In this document: in pieces, positions 1 to 8,252 of the stretch
Numbering within the stretch: the stretch's first letter is position 1
Layout of the letters: every line of letters starts with the position of its first letter
From: a virus
IMG/VR virus record: IMGVR_UViG_3300042564_000329
Coordinates: 1-31,334 of that record
DNA: 31,334 bases
Strand: one strand, 5' to 3'
The notes under the pieces: generated by a model
What the model was told of the DNA's origin: nothing
The model's database searches: none
Seen by the model: the letters and a program-made list of their open reading frames with translations, nothing else
Position numbers and translations under genes: made by a program

Positions 1-1869
1 CATTGCTTGAGCACTTGACCCACCGCTATAAAATTGAATGAATCGTTGACTGCTTGATGTGGTTGCAGAACCCTTGTTCATAACAAGTGAAGGGGATGCG
101 TCAGCCCCAGTTGAGGTATCTAGGTTACTAAAAGAATATACACCAACACCCCCGCCACTACTAGCTCCAGTAAAAGAACCTTGTGTAGAATTATTCCAGT
201 TGGTTTGACTGCCAGTAAATAAAAAACCAGCAAAATAGTTTTTGTCAGAACCACCCGCTTGATATAAACCCCATCTGTTTGTAACAGTACTACCAGCGGC
301 ATTTATTGCTTCTAAATAATGACCATATACGGTTGTAACCGTTGTACCAGCCGTTAAATTTGGCCCCGTGTACATATTGAAAAGGGTTGATGTAACAGTA
401 TTTGGGTATGTTGGGTTAAGCACCAAACCAAACTGATTTGAACCTGATGTTGTAGCACCTGAAAACGCTGCGTTAATTAAACGATCACTTGAAGTTCCAT
501 TATTGCTAAATGCAATCCTACCGCTTGAGTCTATACGAGCACGTTCTGTGTCGTTGGTTCTCCAAACTACATTGTCCCTACCTATAGTTTGCATAACAAA
601 CCGATTGGTTCCGTTATTGTGAATCCATGAGCAATTTTCGTTGCTAACACCAGACAGTTCCCATTCTGTTCTTGACGCGCCGCGCACAGAATAAGCAAGT
701 GAGATGCCGTTGGAGTCAGCGCCTTGGTCTACATAAAGCCTAGTGGCGGGACTCGTAGCACCAATACCCATGTTGCCGTTTGAGGCTATACGGGCACGTT
801 CTGTTAAAGTTGCTGACGCCGCTGTAGAAAAAGTTAAAGCACCATTGCGGGTATTTCTATCTGTTACAAGACCGTAAATGCTTGCAAGAACATCAGGGTC
901 AGCCGCTACAGTATTAAAACCAAATGCAACACCAGCCGATACGTTAGTTCCGTTTGACGTATTTCTTAAAGAAAGTTGCGTCTCAGTTCCTGAATTACTG
1001 CTTGTAACAACATCCAACCTTTTTGAAGGGGAAGTCGTGCCGATACCGAGATTGCCTGAGGAGTCGAGGCGCATACGCTCTGAACTTCCAGTACCAAAAA
1101 CTAAAGCACTAGATGCGTATTGAATAAAGGCTGGAGTTGATCCGCTTTGTGTTGTATCAAAAGCAATATAAGGCGTTGCACCGCTAATAAAAATATTTCC
1201 AGCAACACCCAACTTTGCAGAAGGACTACTTGTACCAATACCCAGACCTGTGCTGGTTAGGCGCATTTGTTCTGCGCCACCAATTAAAAATCTAGTTCTA
1301 CTTGACCCAGCAGAATCTAAATCAAATGCAAAAGCATCAGTATATGAATAGCCAATTTCGCCATACGATACGCCTGTGTTTCTAAAACCAATTCGTGAAC
1401 CAGTACCAACACCGCCACCGCTATTATCAAAATACGCAGGGTAAGTTACAGATGCGCCAGTTGTCGCTGTTGCAGTCAATGTTGTTCCGTTATAAGTAAG
1501 CGCAGAACCGCTTGTAACAACCTTAGAGCCGTTTAAATACGCTACTCCGTTAGCAGTACCTCCAGAGAGGGTTACAGCGTTCGTAACCGTCAAAGCATTT
1601 GCTGTCAGCGTAGTGCCGTCAAACGTCATGTTTGAAGAACCAGCCAATGCACCAGAAGAGTTGAACTGAACCTGAGTGTTTGAGCCACCAGCGGGACCAG
1701 CCGTTGCACCGGCGAGCAATGTCACGACACCGGCGTTGCTCTTGTAGTACAACTTACCGTCGGTGATGTTGATCGCCAACTCGCCGCTCGCGAGGTTTCC
1801 GGCAGTAGGAACAGCCGCCGCAGTGGTGCTGTAGTACAGTTGAATGGGTGTGTAGCCTGTAGCCGCCAT
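1..1869 (-). CDS. Tail fibre protein with GIGT-SP repeats (3' end outside window)
   Basis: An open frame of 623 codons without a stop runs from the ATG at 1869 off the left edge, so the C-terminus is missing. The N-terminal ~45 residues (YTPIQLYYSTTAA, then ASGELAINITDGKLYYK) resemble the particle-attaching start of many phage fibres. The middle carries at least three copies of a G-hydrophobic-GIGTTSP-type repeat (LGIGTSSPSAKL, LGIGTTSPSKRL, MGIGATSPATRL), each preceded by an ER-(M/A)-R-(L/I) segment. This is the beta-rich shaft repeat common in phage fibres that often end in a self-cleaving intramolecular chaperone domain. That domain, if present, lies off the window. The protein is rich in Ser, Thr, Gly and Asn and has almost no Cys. 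It is the last gene read in the virion operon, 4 bp after the DUF5856-like gene. A host-recognition role is inferred from family and position. Confidence 0.85.
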   Translation of the reverse strand, partial: MAATGYTPIQLYYSTTAAAVPTAGNLASGELAINITDGKLYYKSNAGVVTLLAGATAGPAGGSNTQVQFNSSGALAGSSNMTFDGTTLTANALTVTNAVTLSGGTANGVAYLNGSKVVTSGSALTYNGTTLTATATTGASVTYPAYFDNSGGGVGTGSRIGFRNTGVSYGEIGYSYTDAFAFDLDSAGSSRTRFLIGGAEQMRLTSTGLGIGTSSPSAKLGVAGNIFISGATPYIAFDTTQSGSTPAFIQYASSALVFGTGSSERMRLDSSGNLGIGTTSPSKRLDVVTSSNSGTETQLSLRNTSNGTNVSAGVAFGFNTVAADPDVLASIYGLVTDRNTRNGALTFSTAASATLTERARIASNGNMGIGATSPATRLYVDQGADSNGISLAYSVRGASRTEWELSGVSNENCSWIHNNGTNRFVMQTIGRDNVVWRTNDTERARIDSSGRIAFSNNGTSSDRLINAAFSGATTSGSNQFGLVLNPTYPNTVTSTLFNMYTGPNLTAGTTVTTVYGHYLEAINAAGSTVTNRWGLYQAGGSDKNYFAGFLFTGSQTNWNNSTQGSFTGASSGGGVGVYSFSNLDTSTGADASPSLVMNKGSATTSSSQRFIQFYSGGSSAQAM

Positions 1870-1873
1870 GGTG

Positions 1874-2218
1874 TTACCTCAAATTCTCAAGTTTGTACAA
1901 AGTTTTCATATGCAAGCCGGTGAGTTCATCAACGATATTCTCTAAGGCTGGGACACCTTTAGCAACTTTGCTACGGTTTTCATTCAGCCAAATTATATCA
2001 TCATGAATCAGTTTTGCAATGCTTTTTTCCTGTTCATCGACTTTACCGATGATTCCGAAAGTACCCTGATACGCCTCAATCAGCTCGTCTAGCTGCTCGA
2101 TGACGTCTTCGTAATAATGCCCGAGGGCTTTATGCTCAGCGTATGATTTTGTTTTCCAGTGTGCAATGTGGGCTGCGTTTCGGGCGTGGAATAGACGCTC
2201 GATTAGTTCTTCAATCAT
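1874..2218 (-). CDS. DUF5856-like ferritin-fold phage protein (114 aa)
   Basis: A 114-residue mostly helical protein. Its N-terminal HIAHWKTKSYAEHKALGHYY segment, followed by a DELIEAYQG stretch, matches what I recall of a small phage family (DUF5856) thought to adopt a ferritin- or Dps-like helical bundle. Histidine and acidic residues are spaced along the predicted helices (HW..., EH, H..YY, E...D), but I cannot show metal binding from sequence alone. The ATG shares one base with the TGA of the upstream 784-aa fibre gene (TGATG), so translation is probably coupled. It lies between two fibre genes, a place where related genes often sit in other phages. Its function is unknown. Confidence 0.7.
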   Translation of the reverse strand: MIEELIERLFHARNAAHIAHWKTKSYAEHKALGHYYEDVIEQLDELIEAYQGTFGIIGKVDEQEKSIAKLIHDDIIWLNENRSKVAKGVPALENIVDELTGLHMKTLYKLENLR

Positions 2219-4572
2219 CAGAATGTGCCTCCGCTGATGCCAACAAAAGTTGTTCCGGTGATAGTCGTACCCGTTATTGCGGCGGCGGTTGCTCCACCAA
2301 TAACCATATTATTGATCGTGCCTGCTGTCGCGGGATTAACTGTCAATGTTCCTGTACCTGTTGGCGCAATAGAAATAGATGCGTTGGCGGGGTTCATGTT
2401 AAACGCGCCGTCAAGCGTCAAGTTAACACCGCCGCCCGCACCCCATTGTAAGCAAGCCGAACCACTACTAGTCCTTAAAGACCCGCCACCTGAACCGCTT
2501 GCGTCATAATTAGAGCCGCTAAATTTAGTTGAAGCTGTTACAGTTGTACCCGTCACTGCCGCCGCTGTTGTACCACCTATAGTTGTTCCATCAATCGCGC
2601 CCCCCGTCACCGCCACAGAGTTTGCGTTCTGCGTGGACATTGTGCCTAGACCGGACACTTGCGTATTTGCGATTGCGATGTTGGTATCGGCTAAGGCGGT
2701 TAATTGACCTTGAGCATTTACAGTAGCCGTTAAAGTCTTGCTAGCGCTACCATAAGACGCCGCAGTAACAGCTGTGTTAGAGATGCTGAACGACGTGCCG
2801 GTCAGCGTTAAGCCAGTTCCGGCAGAGTAAATTTGCGTAGCTGAAATCTGAACGAAAGTGATCGCGGTCGTGCCGAAGGTGATAACACCCACGGTATTAC
2901 AGACGTAAGTCTCTCCAGCGCCTGTAGCACCGGACGTGATGAAGAATGCGTCGCCGTTACCTAAGCCGTTAGGGTCTTTCAAAGCATACGTATCGGCATC
3001 AGAAGCGCGGGTTAACACCCATGCCACCGCGCCGCTACCGACTGTCGTCACGACGTAGACGCCGTTTTCAGCTGGGTTGGTCTGATTGTAAACCAGAATA
3101 CGGTCATTCACCGAGGCGACTGTGCCGTCCGGTGTAAACGCAACCAAAGTACCCGCGTTAGTCAGCGTAGCGCCGACACCGGCTGTGCCGTTGTTGTAGG
3201 TCGCGTTGAGGTTGCCAGAAGGCACTTCATATTTGACTGGCGTATGATAAGTGATACCTGAAGACACCAAAGTGTCCACGTACTGCTTAGTTGCTACTTG
3301 TAAGTTGGTTGTCGGGTCTTGCGTCACTGCGACCGAAGTCAGACCGCCTAGCGTCAAGCTAGAAGCGCCCAATGAGATTGCAGTAGTTCCGACAGTCACA
3401 GCCGAGTTTGTCAGACTCGCGTTTGCGATGTTTGTCAGAGTGTTGCTCGAGCCGCTAATCGTCTTGTTGGTCAGCGTCTGAGTGCCCGTCAGCGTGGCTA
3501 CAGTAGAATCAATCGCGATCGTGACTGCGGTAGAACCATTGTAAGATGTACCTGACAGACCGGTTCCGATTGTCAAAGCGTTTGACGCTGTGGCGGTGAC
3601 CGTGACCGAACCGCCCAAGCTCACAGAAGAGCCGTTGATGGTGATAGCGCTGTTCGTCAGGCTCGCATTACCGATGTTGCTCAATGTGTTTGTTGCGCCT
3701 GAGATTGACTTACCGGTCAAAGTGGTCGGTATGTCAGCGTTGACTAGCAAGCGGAAAGACGTTGGGGCAGAACCGCCCGCAGTCGGACCAGCGTACACGT
3801 AATTCGCAGGCTGATCTGACACGATCAAAGCTGAACCCCAGCTCGGAGCGTTTGAACCGCCTGAAACCAGAACCTGCCCTAGAGAGCCAGAAGGACCGAC
3901 GTACAAGCCGTCAGCGCCTGACCAAATTACAGCTCCTGGTTGCATCACCAAACTACGCGCCGTACCGCCGTTACCGAGACCTAGAATGTTGTCCACCTCG
4001 TCATCAGCTGACAAATCAACTGCGGGGTGCTTGTGGTCGCTACGGGCGAGGGTATTCGCGACGCCCGCTGAGCCGGTTTGAAAGCCCGACTCCGGTGCGC
4101 TGGCGCTATAACTGGCAGCGAGTGTGATATTAGCGCTCAACGCCCCGCCACCGGTCAAGCCGTTACCAGCAATGACTTGACGAGTCGTAGGCACGTAACC
4201 TGAAACAGTCGCAGGGGTCGTAGTAGCAGCGGTCACGCGACCGGTGCTGTCAACAGTGACCACAGGAATGTTAGTAGCATCACCGTAAACACCAGGAGTT
4301 ACGCCAGTGTCTGACAACAGCGTGCCGTTGACACCTTTCGGGGCAACGCTCAGGGTCACATTGCTAGACAATTGACCGCCGCCCGTCATACCTGTACCGG
4401 CAATCACCTGACGAGTCGTAGGCACACCGGCAACGCTCAGCAGGTCACCGACGCGGATCTGGTAGTTGTTACCCTGATACACGATCATCATCAAGCTGTT
4501 TTCGTCAGCCACAGGGGCGACGGGTAACTGCGTGATTCGCGTCGGTATTAGATTGCTTGGGACATCAGACAT
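2218..4572 (-). CDS. Large repetitive tail fibre / tail appendage protein (784 aa)
   Basis: 784 residues, low in charge and very rich in Thr, Ser, Gly, Ala and Asn. Internal repeats are plain. The block TTRQVIAGxGxTGGG occurs twice near the N-terminus. A block of the form LTGxxxLTNKTISGSSNTL followed by NASLTNSAVT occurs twice around residues 280-400, once in variant form. Near the C-terminus there are two or three copies of a GTTIGG / AAAVTGTT motif. A distinct non-repetitive domain (about residues 430-580) begins ATKQYVDTLVSSGITYH and contains NGVYVVTTVGSGAVAW, a domain seen in several phage fibres. The N-terminal PTRITQLPVAPV stretch may dock onto the tail. The ATG follows immediately after the TAA of the 100-aa gene. 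The fibre role is inferred from composition, repeats and position. Confidence 0.85.
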   Translation of the reverse strand: MSDVPSNLIPTRITQLPVAPVADENSLMMIVYQGNNYQIRVGDLLSVAGVPTTRQVIAGTGMTGGGQLSSNVTLSVAPKGVNGTLLSDTGVTPGVYGDATNIPVVTVDSTGRVTAATTTPATVSGYVPTTRQVIAGNGLTGGGALSANITLAASYSASAPESGFQTGSAGVANTLARSDHKHPAVDLSADDEVDNILGLGNGGTARSLVMQPGAVIWSGADGLYVGPSGSLGQVLVSGGSNAPSWGSALIVSDQPANYVYAGPTAGGSAPTSFRLLVNADIPTTLTGKSISGATNTLSNIGNASLTNSAITINGSSVSLGGSVTVTATASNALTIGTGLSGTSYNGSTAVTIAIDSTVATLTGTQTLTNKTISGSSNTLTNIANASLTNSAVTVGTTAISLGASSLTLGGLTSVAVTQDPTTNLQVATKQYVDTLVSSGITYHTPVKYEVPSGNLNATYNNGTAGVGATLTNAGTLVAFTPDGTVASVNDRILVYNQTNPAENGVYVVTTVGSGAVAWVLTRASDADTYALKDPNGLGNGDAFFITSGATGAGETYVCNTVGVITFGTTAITFVQISATQIYSAGTGLTLTGTSFSISNTAVTAASYGSASKTLTATVNAQGQLTALADTNIAIANTQVSGLGTMSTQNANSVAVTGGAIDGTTIGGTTAAAVTGTTVTASTKFSGSNYDASGSGGGSLRTSSGSACLQWGAGGGVNLTLDGAFNMNPANASISIAPTGTGTLTVNPATAGTINNMVIGGATAAAITGTTITGTTFVGISGGTF

Positions 4573-4875
4573 TTAAAACTCCAAGTAGCCATTACCATCT
4601 TCGGTAATGAAAAACTCATCACCGGCTTCTTGAATGACGCCCGCAGGATGAGTGTTAATCGGGGTGTCCGGACGATTGAACGGGAGGACGATTTGATCAG
4701 GACGACGCGGCGCAAGGCGGTAAGGGTCGTACTCATCGCGGTCTTCTTCGCAGACCATAAGACCTGGATAGTTCGGGTCGGGGGACAACTCAGAAAGCAA
4801 CATCTTACGCGAGCAACGACCGCAGATGGCGATGCCATAAGTCGGTTGTCCGCTCGGGTCAAGAAAGACGCTCAT
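4573..4875 (-). CDS. Small zinc-ribbon-like phage protein (100 aa)
   Basis: A 100-residue protein with C18-x2-C21 and C42 in an ICGRCSRK...MVCEEDRDEYDP context, suggesting a small metal-binding knuckle, although a fourth ligand is not obvious. It continues with a proline/arginine-rich stretch (RLAPRRPDQIVLPFNRPD) and an acidic tail. Similar small proteins sit beside tail or adaptor genes in other phages, but I know no proven function. Its ATG overlaps the TGA of the adaptor gene by four bases (ATGA), and its own TAA abuts the fibre ATG, so it is locked into the adaptor-fibre transcript. Confidence 0.7.
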   Translation of the reverse strand: MSVFLDPSGQPTYGIAICGRCSRKMLLSELSPDPNYPGLMVCEEDRDEYDPYRLAPRRPDQIVLPFNRPDTPINTHPAGVIQEAGDEFFITEDGNGYLEF

Positions 4876-5852
4876 TTAGTGTAGACCCCGATGCCAGGAT
4901 TAATCTGAATAGGCGAGCCGTCATTGTCACCGTCCCACGCACGCTGCAAGCTCATAGCGGCTTTCTGATCAAGCATAGGAATGAGTTGCGCGTCAACTTG
5001 CGGAGTCTCAGAGGCGACCTTAGCTGTCAAGTTGTCAACAATCGCATTTAACCAGCGCTGAGGCACTTCTACGTCTTGCTGAAGGTTCGCAGTGTCCATG
5101 ATCTGACGATGACGCCAGAGGATCAACTGAGCCTGCTCAGCAGCAATGAACGGCGCTGGCCAGAGGTAAACCACCGGCTCAGGCAGGTCGCGCTGAAAAT
5201 AGTAATTGCTAGGGCGACCAGGAAACACTTTATTGCTCTGGTTGACGTAACTGTCGCGGTTCAGCTGCCCGAGGGGGATCTCTTGAGGCATATTACCTAA
5301 GCTGATTACCGCATAGTTGAAAGTTGCCGTAGAGGTAATTCTGAAGTACTGATAGGGTAATGCCCCAGAAATGTCTGTCCACGTAATCTCGCCCGCGCTC
5401 GCGGTGTCTGTGTACGTCCCTACGGTAACCCAAACTGTCCCGTTCGTGCTCACTTGAAAAGTCAAGGGAGTAGACGCGCCCGACCATTCAACACCGACCG
5501 TATCTACGACAGTCTGGGTGGTGAAGTTTACGGTGTATGAGGTTGACGTAGATACAGTAGCGCCAGTCACCGGCTGGAGCGTACGATAGTTCAGGTTGAG
5601 GACTTCAACAGTGCCGTTAGGCAGGGTAACAATCGGCTGGTTCTGGTACATCGGCAGTACCATCTTCTCAATACACCAGCTAGGTGTTTTGATGCTCGCC
5701 AACTCTGACAGGAACAAATACAGAGACTCTAGAGCATAGGTCTGCATTTCGGCTGAGATAGCCTGAGCGGGCAGACGACAGCGCCTGAAGGCGTGGTCTA
5801 CCACCTTCAGCGCGTTAAACGTCGTCGTGCTCACTGTGCCGGAATATGCCAT
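4872..5852 (-). CDS. Head-tail adaptor / tail accessory protein (P22 gp4-like), with inserted beta domain
   Basis: 326 residues. The N-terminal ~60 residues are helical (FNALKVVDHAFRRCRL, then ALESLYLFLSELASIKTP), the layout of P22 gp4-type adaptors that ring the portal. Residues about 93-187 form a Thr/Ser/Val-rich beta domain (STNGTVWVTVG, YQYFRITSTATFNYAVISLG) that looks like a discoidin-type sandwich inserted into the adaptor. The adaptor part resumes with MPQEIPLGQLNRDSYVNQ, then FPGRPSNYYFQR, then PVVYLWPAP, a pattern typical of the family. It is likely to sit under the portal and join it to the tail. The start at 5852 follows a promoter (5909-5936) and a GGGGTTAGT stretch. The adaptor call is by pattern, not by search. 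Confidence 0.65.
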   Translation of the reverse strand: MAYSGTVSTTTFNALKVVDHAFRRCRLPAQAISAEMQTYALESLYLFLSELASIKTPSWCIEKMVLPMYQNQPIVTLPNGTVEVLNLNYRTLQPVTGATVSTSTSYTVNFTTQTVVDTVGVEWSGASTPLTFQVSTNGTVWVTVGTYTDTASAGEITWTDISGALPYQYFRITSTATFNYAVISLGNMPQEIPLGQLNRDSYVNQSNKVFPGRPSNYYFQRDLPEPVVYLWPAPFIAAEQAQLILWRHRQIMDTANLQQDVEVPQRWLNAIVDNLTAKVASETPQVDAQLIPMLDQKAAMSLQRAWDGDNDGSPIQINPGIGVYTK

Positions 5853-5908
5853 ACTAACCCCATTTTGTAGTCAGATGGCTGCTGTCCTAGCACGCCCGAT
5901 ATTGACAA

Positions 5909-5936
5909 ATTATAATTCAACCTTGCTGAAAAGCAA
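5909..5936 (-). promoter_or_regulatory. Sigma70-like promoter for the adaptor-fibre operon
   Basis: On the minus strand TTGCTT (5936-5931) stands 16 bp upstream of a perfect TATAAT (5914-5909). Transcription would start near 5902 and give a leader of about 50 bases before the ATG at 5852. The -35 region continues as TTGCTTTTC, close to the block seen at other promoters here. It also forms a small TTGCT-TTTC-AGCAA stem-loop just after the upstream gene's stop. Confidence 0.55.
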
Positions 5937-5942
5937 AGGAAA

Positions 5943-6338
5943 TTAGCAGTTTTTACCTTTACCCTTGGACATAGCCATGCCGCCTTTGTTCATCATCATT
6001 TTTTCTCCAGGCAACTTAGGCGCGGTGTGCATGCGAGTTTCACCAGGATTCTTATTGCCGACAACACCCAAAGTACCGCGATTTTTTAACATCTCGCGAC
6101 CGCCTTGATTCATAGCGCCGCCTTTAGCCATACCTTTGAGTTCGTTCTTGTCATAGCGCATTTCAGAACGAACACGAGACATCTCTTGACCCGCGTCACG
6201 CTGCTTAGCGGAAACGCGGTTCAACTCTTGGCGCTCATTGCGAATAGTGTCTTTGACACGAGCCTCACCACCTTTAGCATAGCCTTTAGCCATGCCGCCT
6301 GATGAGAAATTGAAATCTTTAACTTTTCCGACTGTCAT
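5943..6338 (-). CDS. Basic Gly/Lys/Met-rich virion-type protein (131 aa)
   Basis: 131 residues beginning MTVGKVKDFNFSSGG. The start at 6338 is chosen over longer options because AAGGGGATAAAC precedes it directly; an upstream extension would run into the 137-aa gene. The protein has repeated glycine/lysine patches: GGMAKGYAKGGEA near the N-terminus, MAKGGAMNQGG in the middle and NKGGMAMSKGKGKNC at the C-terminus. A charged predicted coiled coil (RNERQELNRVSAKQRD) lies between. It ends in a single Cys. I do not recognise a named family. The high positive charge and its place among virion genes suggest a minor structural or DNA-contacting protein; this is inference. Confidence 0.65.
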   Translation of the reverse strand: MTVGKVKDFNFSSGGMAKGYAKGGEARVKDTIRNERQELNRVSAKQRDAGQEMSRVRSEMRYDKNELKGMAKGGAMNQGGREMLKNRGTLGVVGNKNPGETRMHTAPKLPGEKMMMNKGGMAMSKGKGKNC

Positions 6339-6348
6339 GTTTATCCCC

Positions 6349-6762
6349 TTAGTTGCTAGTGGCGTAGGTTTTAAGACACTCAAGCACGATGGTGTACATG
6401 TCACCCGCACTAGCGTCTCTCGTAGTGAACAACACGTCACCGGTTTTACCCGCACCGGCGTTGTTAGGGATACCGCCGAAAGACGAGAAGTCCATCAAAT
6501 AGTTTGAGTTTTGCGGGATCTGCCAAGCAAACACATCGGTCGTGGCGTCCCAAAGAATTTGGACTTCAAAACCATGCGTAGTTCCGTAAATCTTGTTCAG
6601 CTTTACGCCGTTGCACGCTAGGCCGAACGAGTTAGGGTTCAGCGTTGAGACGTCAATTTTGACGACACCGGTTTCACCCGTGCCGTCTGAAAAATTAGTA
6701 AATTTTGCGATGAACAGACGTTCACCGTCAAGGATCGTTTGCGATGTTACTGCATCTGCCAT
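6349..6762 (-). CDS. Conserved phage virion protein, beta-rich (137 aa)
   Basis: 137 residues, mostly predicted beta (GVVKIDVSTLNPNSFG, VKLNKIYGTTHGFEVQILW, DVFAWQIPQNSNYLMDFSSFGG). A strong AGGAG site stands 7-8 bases before the ATG at 6762, which supports the start and good expression. It resembles uncharacterised proteins that follow capsid genes in environmental phages. A decoration, fibre or head-surface role is possible but unproven. A terminator-like hairpin lies just upstream, so expression may depend on read-through from the preceding virion gene. Confidence 0.7.
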   Translation of the reverse strand: MADAVTSQTILDGERLFIAKFTNFSDGTGETGVVKIDVSTLNPNSFGLACNGVKLNKIYGTTHGFEVQILWDATTDVFAWQIPQNSNYLMDFSSFGGIPNNAGAGKTGDVLFTTRDASAGDMYTIVLECLKTYATSN

Positions 6763-6780
6763 GTTTATCTCCTGAAGTTA

Positions 6781-6808
6781 AAATGAGAGGGGTTCACCCC
6801 TCTCATTT
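6781..6808 (-). terminator. Perfect 12-bp hairpin after the 131-aa virion gene
   Basis: AAATGAGAGGGG and CCCCTCTCATTT are perfectly complementary around a 4-base loop (ttca). Read on the minus strand it begins three bases after the TAA of the 6811-7206 gene and is followed by TTTTAAC, a short T run. It fits an intrinsic terminator or attenuator, or a 3' stabiliser of the upstream mRNA. Confidence 0.7.
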
Positions 6809-6810
6809 AA

Positions 6811-7206
6811 TTAAGCGGCAACAGCGCCGTTCAGGGCAACGATGTCCCAACCTGCGGCGGTGTAAATCAACATAGTGCTATCACCAACATTGGTAAAAGT
6901 AATTGTTGTAAAACCGATTTTAGTTGTAGGTGTCAATACAGCTGAGCCACCATCAACCACGTGGCTGATGATTTTGATTTGACCGACAGTGCCGTTAGCC
7001 AACGTCAAAGCCTGTGCTGCACCGGTGGTTGTCAAACTGGTCAACATGTCAGTGATGTTAACTGCGCCAGCGCCGGAAAGAGCTTGGTTTGTAGCGAACA
7101 CGTCGCCTGTGATGTTACCGGTTACATTACCGGTAATGTTACCAGTGACAGCACCGATGAAGCCGTTTGTGGACGTAACTGGTCCGGAGAAGGTAGTAGA
7201 AGCCAT
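6811..7206 (-). CDS. Small beta-repeat virion protein (131 aa)
   Basis: 131 residues starting MASTTFSGPVTSTNGFIG. The N-terminal third carries GNITGNVTGNITGDV, a short repeat that often forms a beta-helix or triple beta-spiral stem in phage fibres and head fibres. The C-terminal part (GQIKIISHVVDGGSAVL, TFTNVGDSTMLIYTAAGWDIVALNG) resembles a small trimerising head domain seen in several environmental phage structural proteins. AGAGGA precedes the ATG at 7206. It lies between two hairpins and next to the major capsid gene, which suggests high, separately tuned expression. A head fibre or decoration protein is the best guess. Confidence 0.65.
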   Translation of the reverse strand: MASTTFSGPVTSTNGFIGAVTGNITGNVTGNITGDVFATNQALSGAGAVNITDMLTSLTTTGAAQALTLANGTVGQIKIISHVVDGGSAVLTPTTKIGFTTITFTNVGDSTMLIYTAAGWDIVALNGAVAA

Positions 7207-7236
7207 TTTAAAATTCCTCTCATGCGAGTAAAAAGT

Positions 7237-7281
7237 GAAGTGTCTGTCTGCATGACGTCAGCTGGGACTGTCAGACACTTC
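7237..7281 (-). terminator. Inverted repeat upstream of the 131-aa virion gene
   Basis: GAAGTGTCTG (7237-7246) pairs with CAGACACTTC (7272-7281), a 10-bp perfect inverted repeat with a 25-base spacer. On the minus strand the downstream arm is followed by ACTTTTTAC. It could be a second weak terminator, an mRNA-processing hairpin or a protein site. It sits between the capsid terminator and the next start codon. Confidence 0.4.
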
Positions 7282-7293
7282 GGGGAAACCCAG

Positions 7294-7320
7294 AAAAAGA
7301 AGGGAGCCGAAGCCCCCCTC
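7294..7320 (-). terminator. Rho-independent terminator after the major capsid gene
   Basis: On the minus strand GAGGGGGGC-TTCG-GCTCCCTTC forms a nine-pair stem, including two G-T pairs, capped by a stable UUCG tetraloop and followed directly by TTTTT. It starts four bases after the capsid stop codon. This is a textbook intrinsic terminator layout. Confidence 0.85.
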
Positions 7321-7324
7321 TTCC

Positions 7325-8239
7325 TTATACGCCAGCAGTACCGTACACACCACGTGGGTCAGTCCAACCCACTGTGTAACGCTCAGTAGCCTTGTAGCGC
7401 ATTGAGTCAGTCTCGAAATCGCCTTCCATAGACTTCTCCAAGCCACGACGCATCAACAACTTCAAGCCTTCTGGCGCGTCGGTCTGCACCCACCATGCGG
7501 TAGATGAAGTGATACGAGACAAGTTAGCTTGGCCATCAGCCAGCAAGCCCATGGACTTAACTGGGTTGATGTCGTTGTCGGCTGTGCCGGTGCGCAAGAC
7601 GCTCTTCAAGAGGACTTCAGCTTGGAACACGTTGGAAGGACCGGAAACGATCTTCTTAGGTGTCAGACGGATACGCTTACCGTTGTTGTCAACGGCGTTG
7701 CGGATCTGAATCAGCATCTGCTCAAGGGAGGTCTGTGACAAGTTAGCGGGGGTGGTCAGCTGATTGCTGAACGTGCCGTTAACGATGGGGTGGGCAGTGT
7801 TAGTCAACGACACGCCATCACCACCAACATACGCGCCGTTGAAGGCACGATTCAAGATGTTAGCAGAGAGGGTTTCCTTTGTCTCGATCAAAGACTGCGC
7901 CAAGTGCTTGGCGTAGGTCTGACCGATACGGATGTGGTCGCCGTCTTCTACGAGGACTTTGGTCAAGCTGAATGCGAGACCGTAGACTTTGTAGAGGTAA
8001 CGCTGCAAGAACAACACGCCACCAGACTGGTAAGAAACAGCCATACCGTCGGGCAGTTCAGGCGCTGCGCCAAAACCATAAAGAACGGGTTCTTCATGGT
8101 AGTTGCGAGGAATGCCTTTTTGCTCGCGGAAAACCATCTTCCACTCGTCAGCACGTTGGTCATAAACACCGTCAAACACTTCGTTGAGGATAGGCTCAAC
8201 TACGGATCTAAAGTCCGTACTACGCATTGGGGTAGCCAT
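7325..8239 (-). CDS. Major capsid protein
   Basis: 304 residues. The pattern is that of an HK97-fold shell protein of the Mu gpT-like or environmental podovirus type: an N-terminal helix (FRSVVEPILNEVFDGVYDQ), a long region (YLYKVYGLAFSLTKVLVEDG, YAKHLAQSLIETKETLSANILNRAF), the segment GDGVSLTNTAHPIVNG, a LTPKKIVSGPSNVFQAEVLLKS block, and the C-terminal ERYTVGWTDPRGVYGTAG. The preceding Shine-Dalgarno AAGGAGG is strong, and a UUCG terminator follows, which fits a very highly made protein. Its place after the scaffold and decoration-like genes agrees. I am confident of the role and less so of the exact subfamily. Confidence 0.85.
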   Translation of the reverse strand: MATPMRSTDFRSVVEPILNEVFDGVYDQRADEWKMVFREQKGIPRNYHEEPVLYGFGAAPELPDGMAVSYQSGGVLFLQRYLYKVYGLAFSLTKVLVEDGDHIRIGQTYAKHLAQSLIETKETLSANILNRAFNGAYVGGDGVSLTNTAHPIVNGTFSNQLTTPANLSQTSLEQMLIQIRNAVDNNGKRIRLTPKKIVSGPSNVFQAEVLLKSVLRTGTADNDINPVKSMGLLADGQANLSRITSSTAWWVQTDAPEGLKLLMRRGLEKSMEGDFETDSMRYKATERYTVGWTDPRGVYGTAGV

Positions 8240-8252
8240 AATTTAGCCCTCC

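Noticed and set aside
6338-6455. 39-residue extension of the 131-aa basic protein
   Set aside because: It overlaps the upstream 137-aa gene, while AAGGGGA stands directly before ATG 6338.
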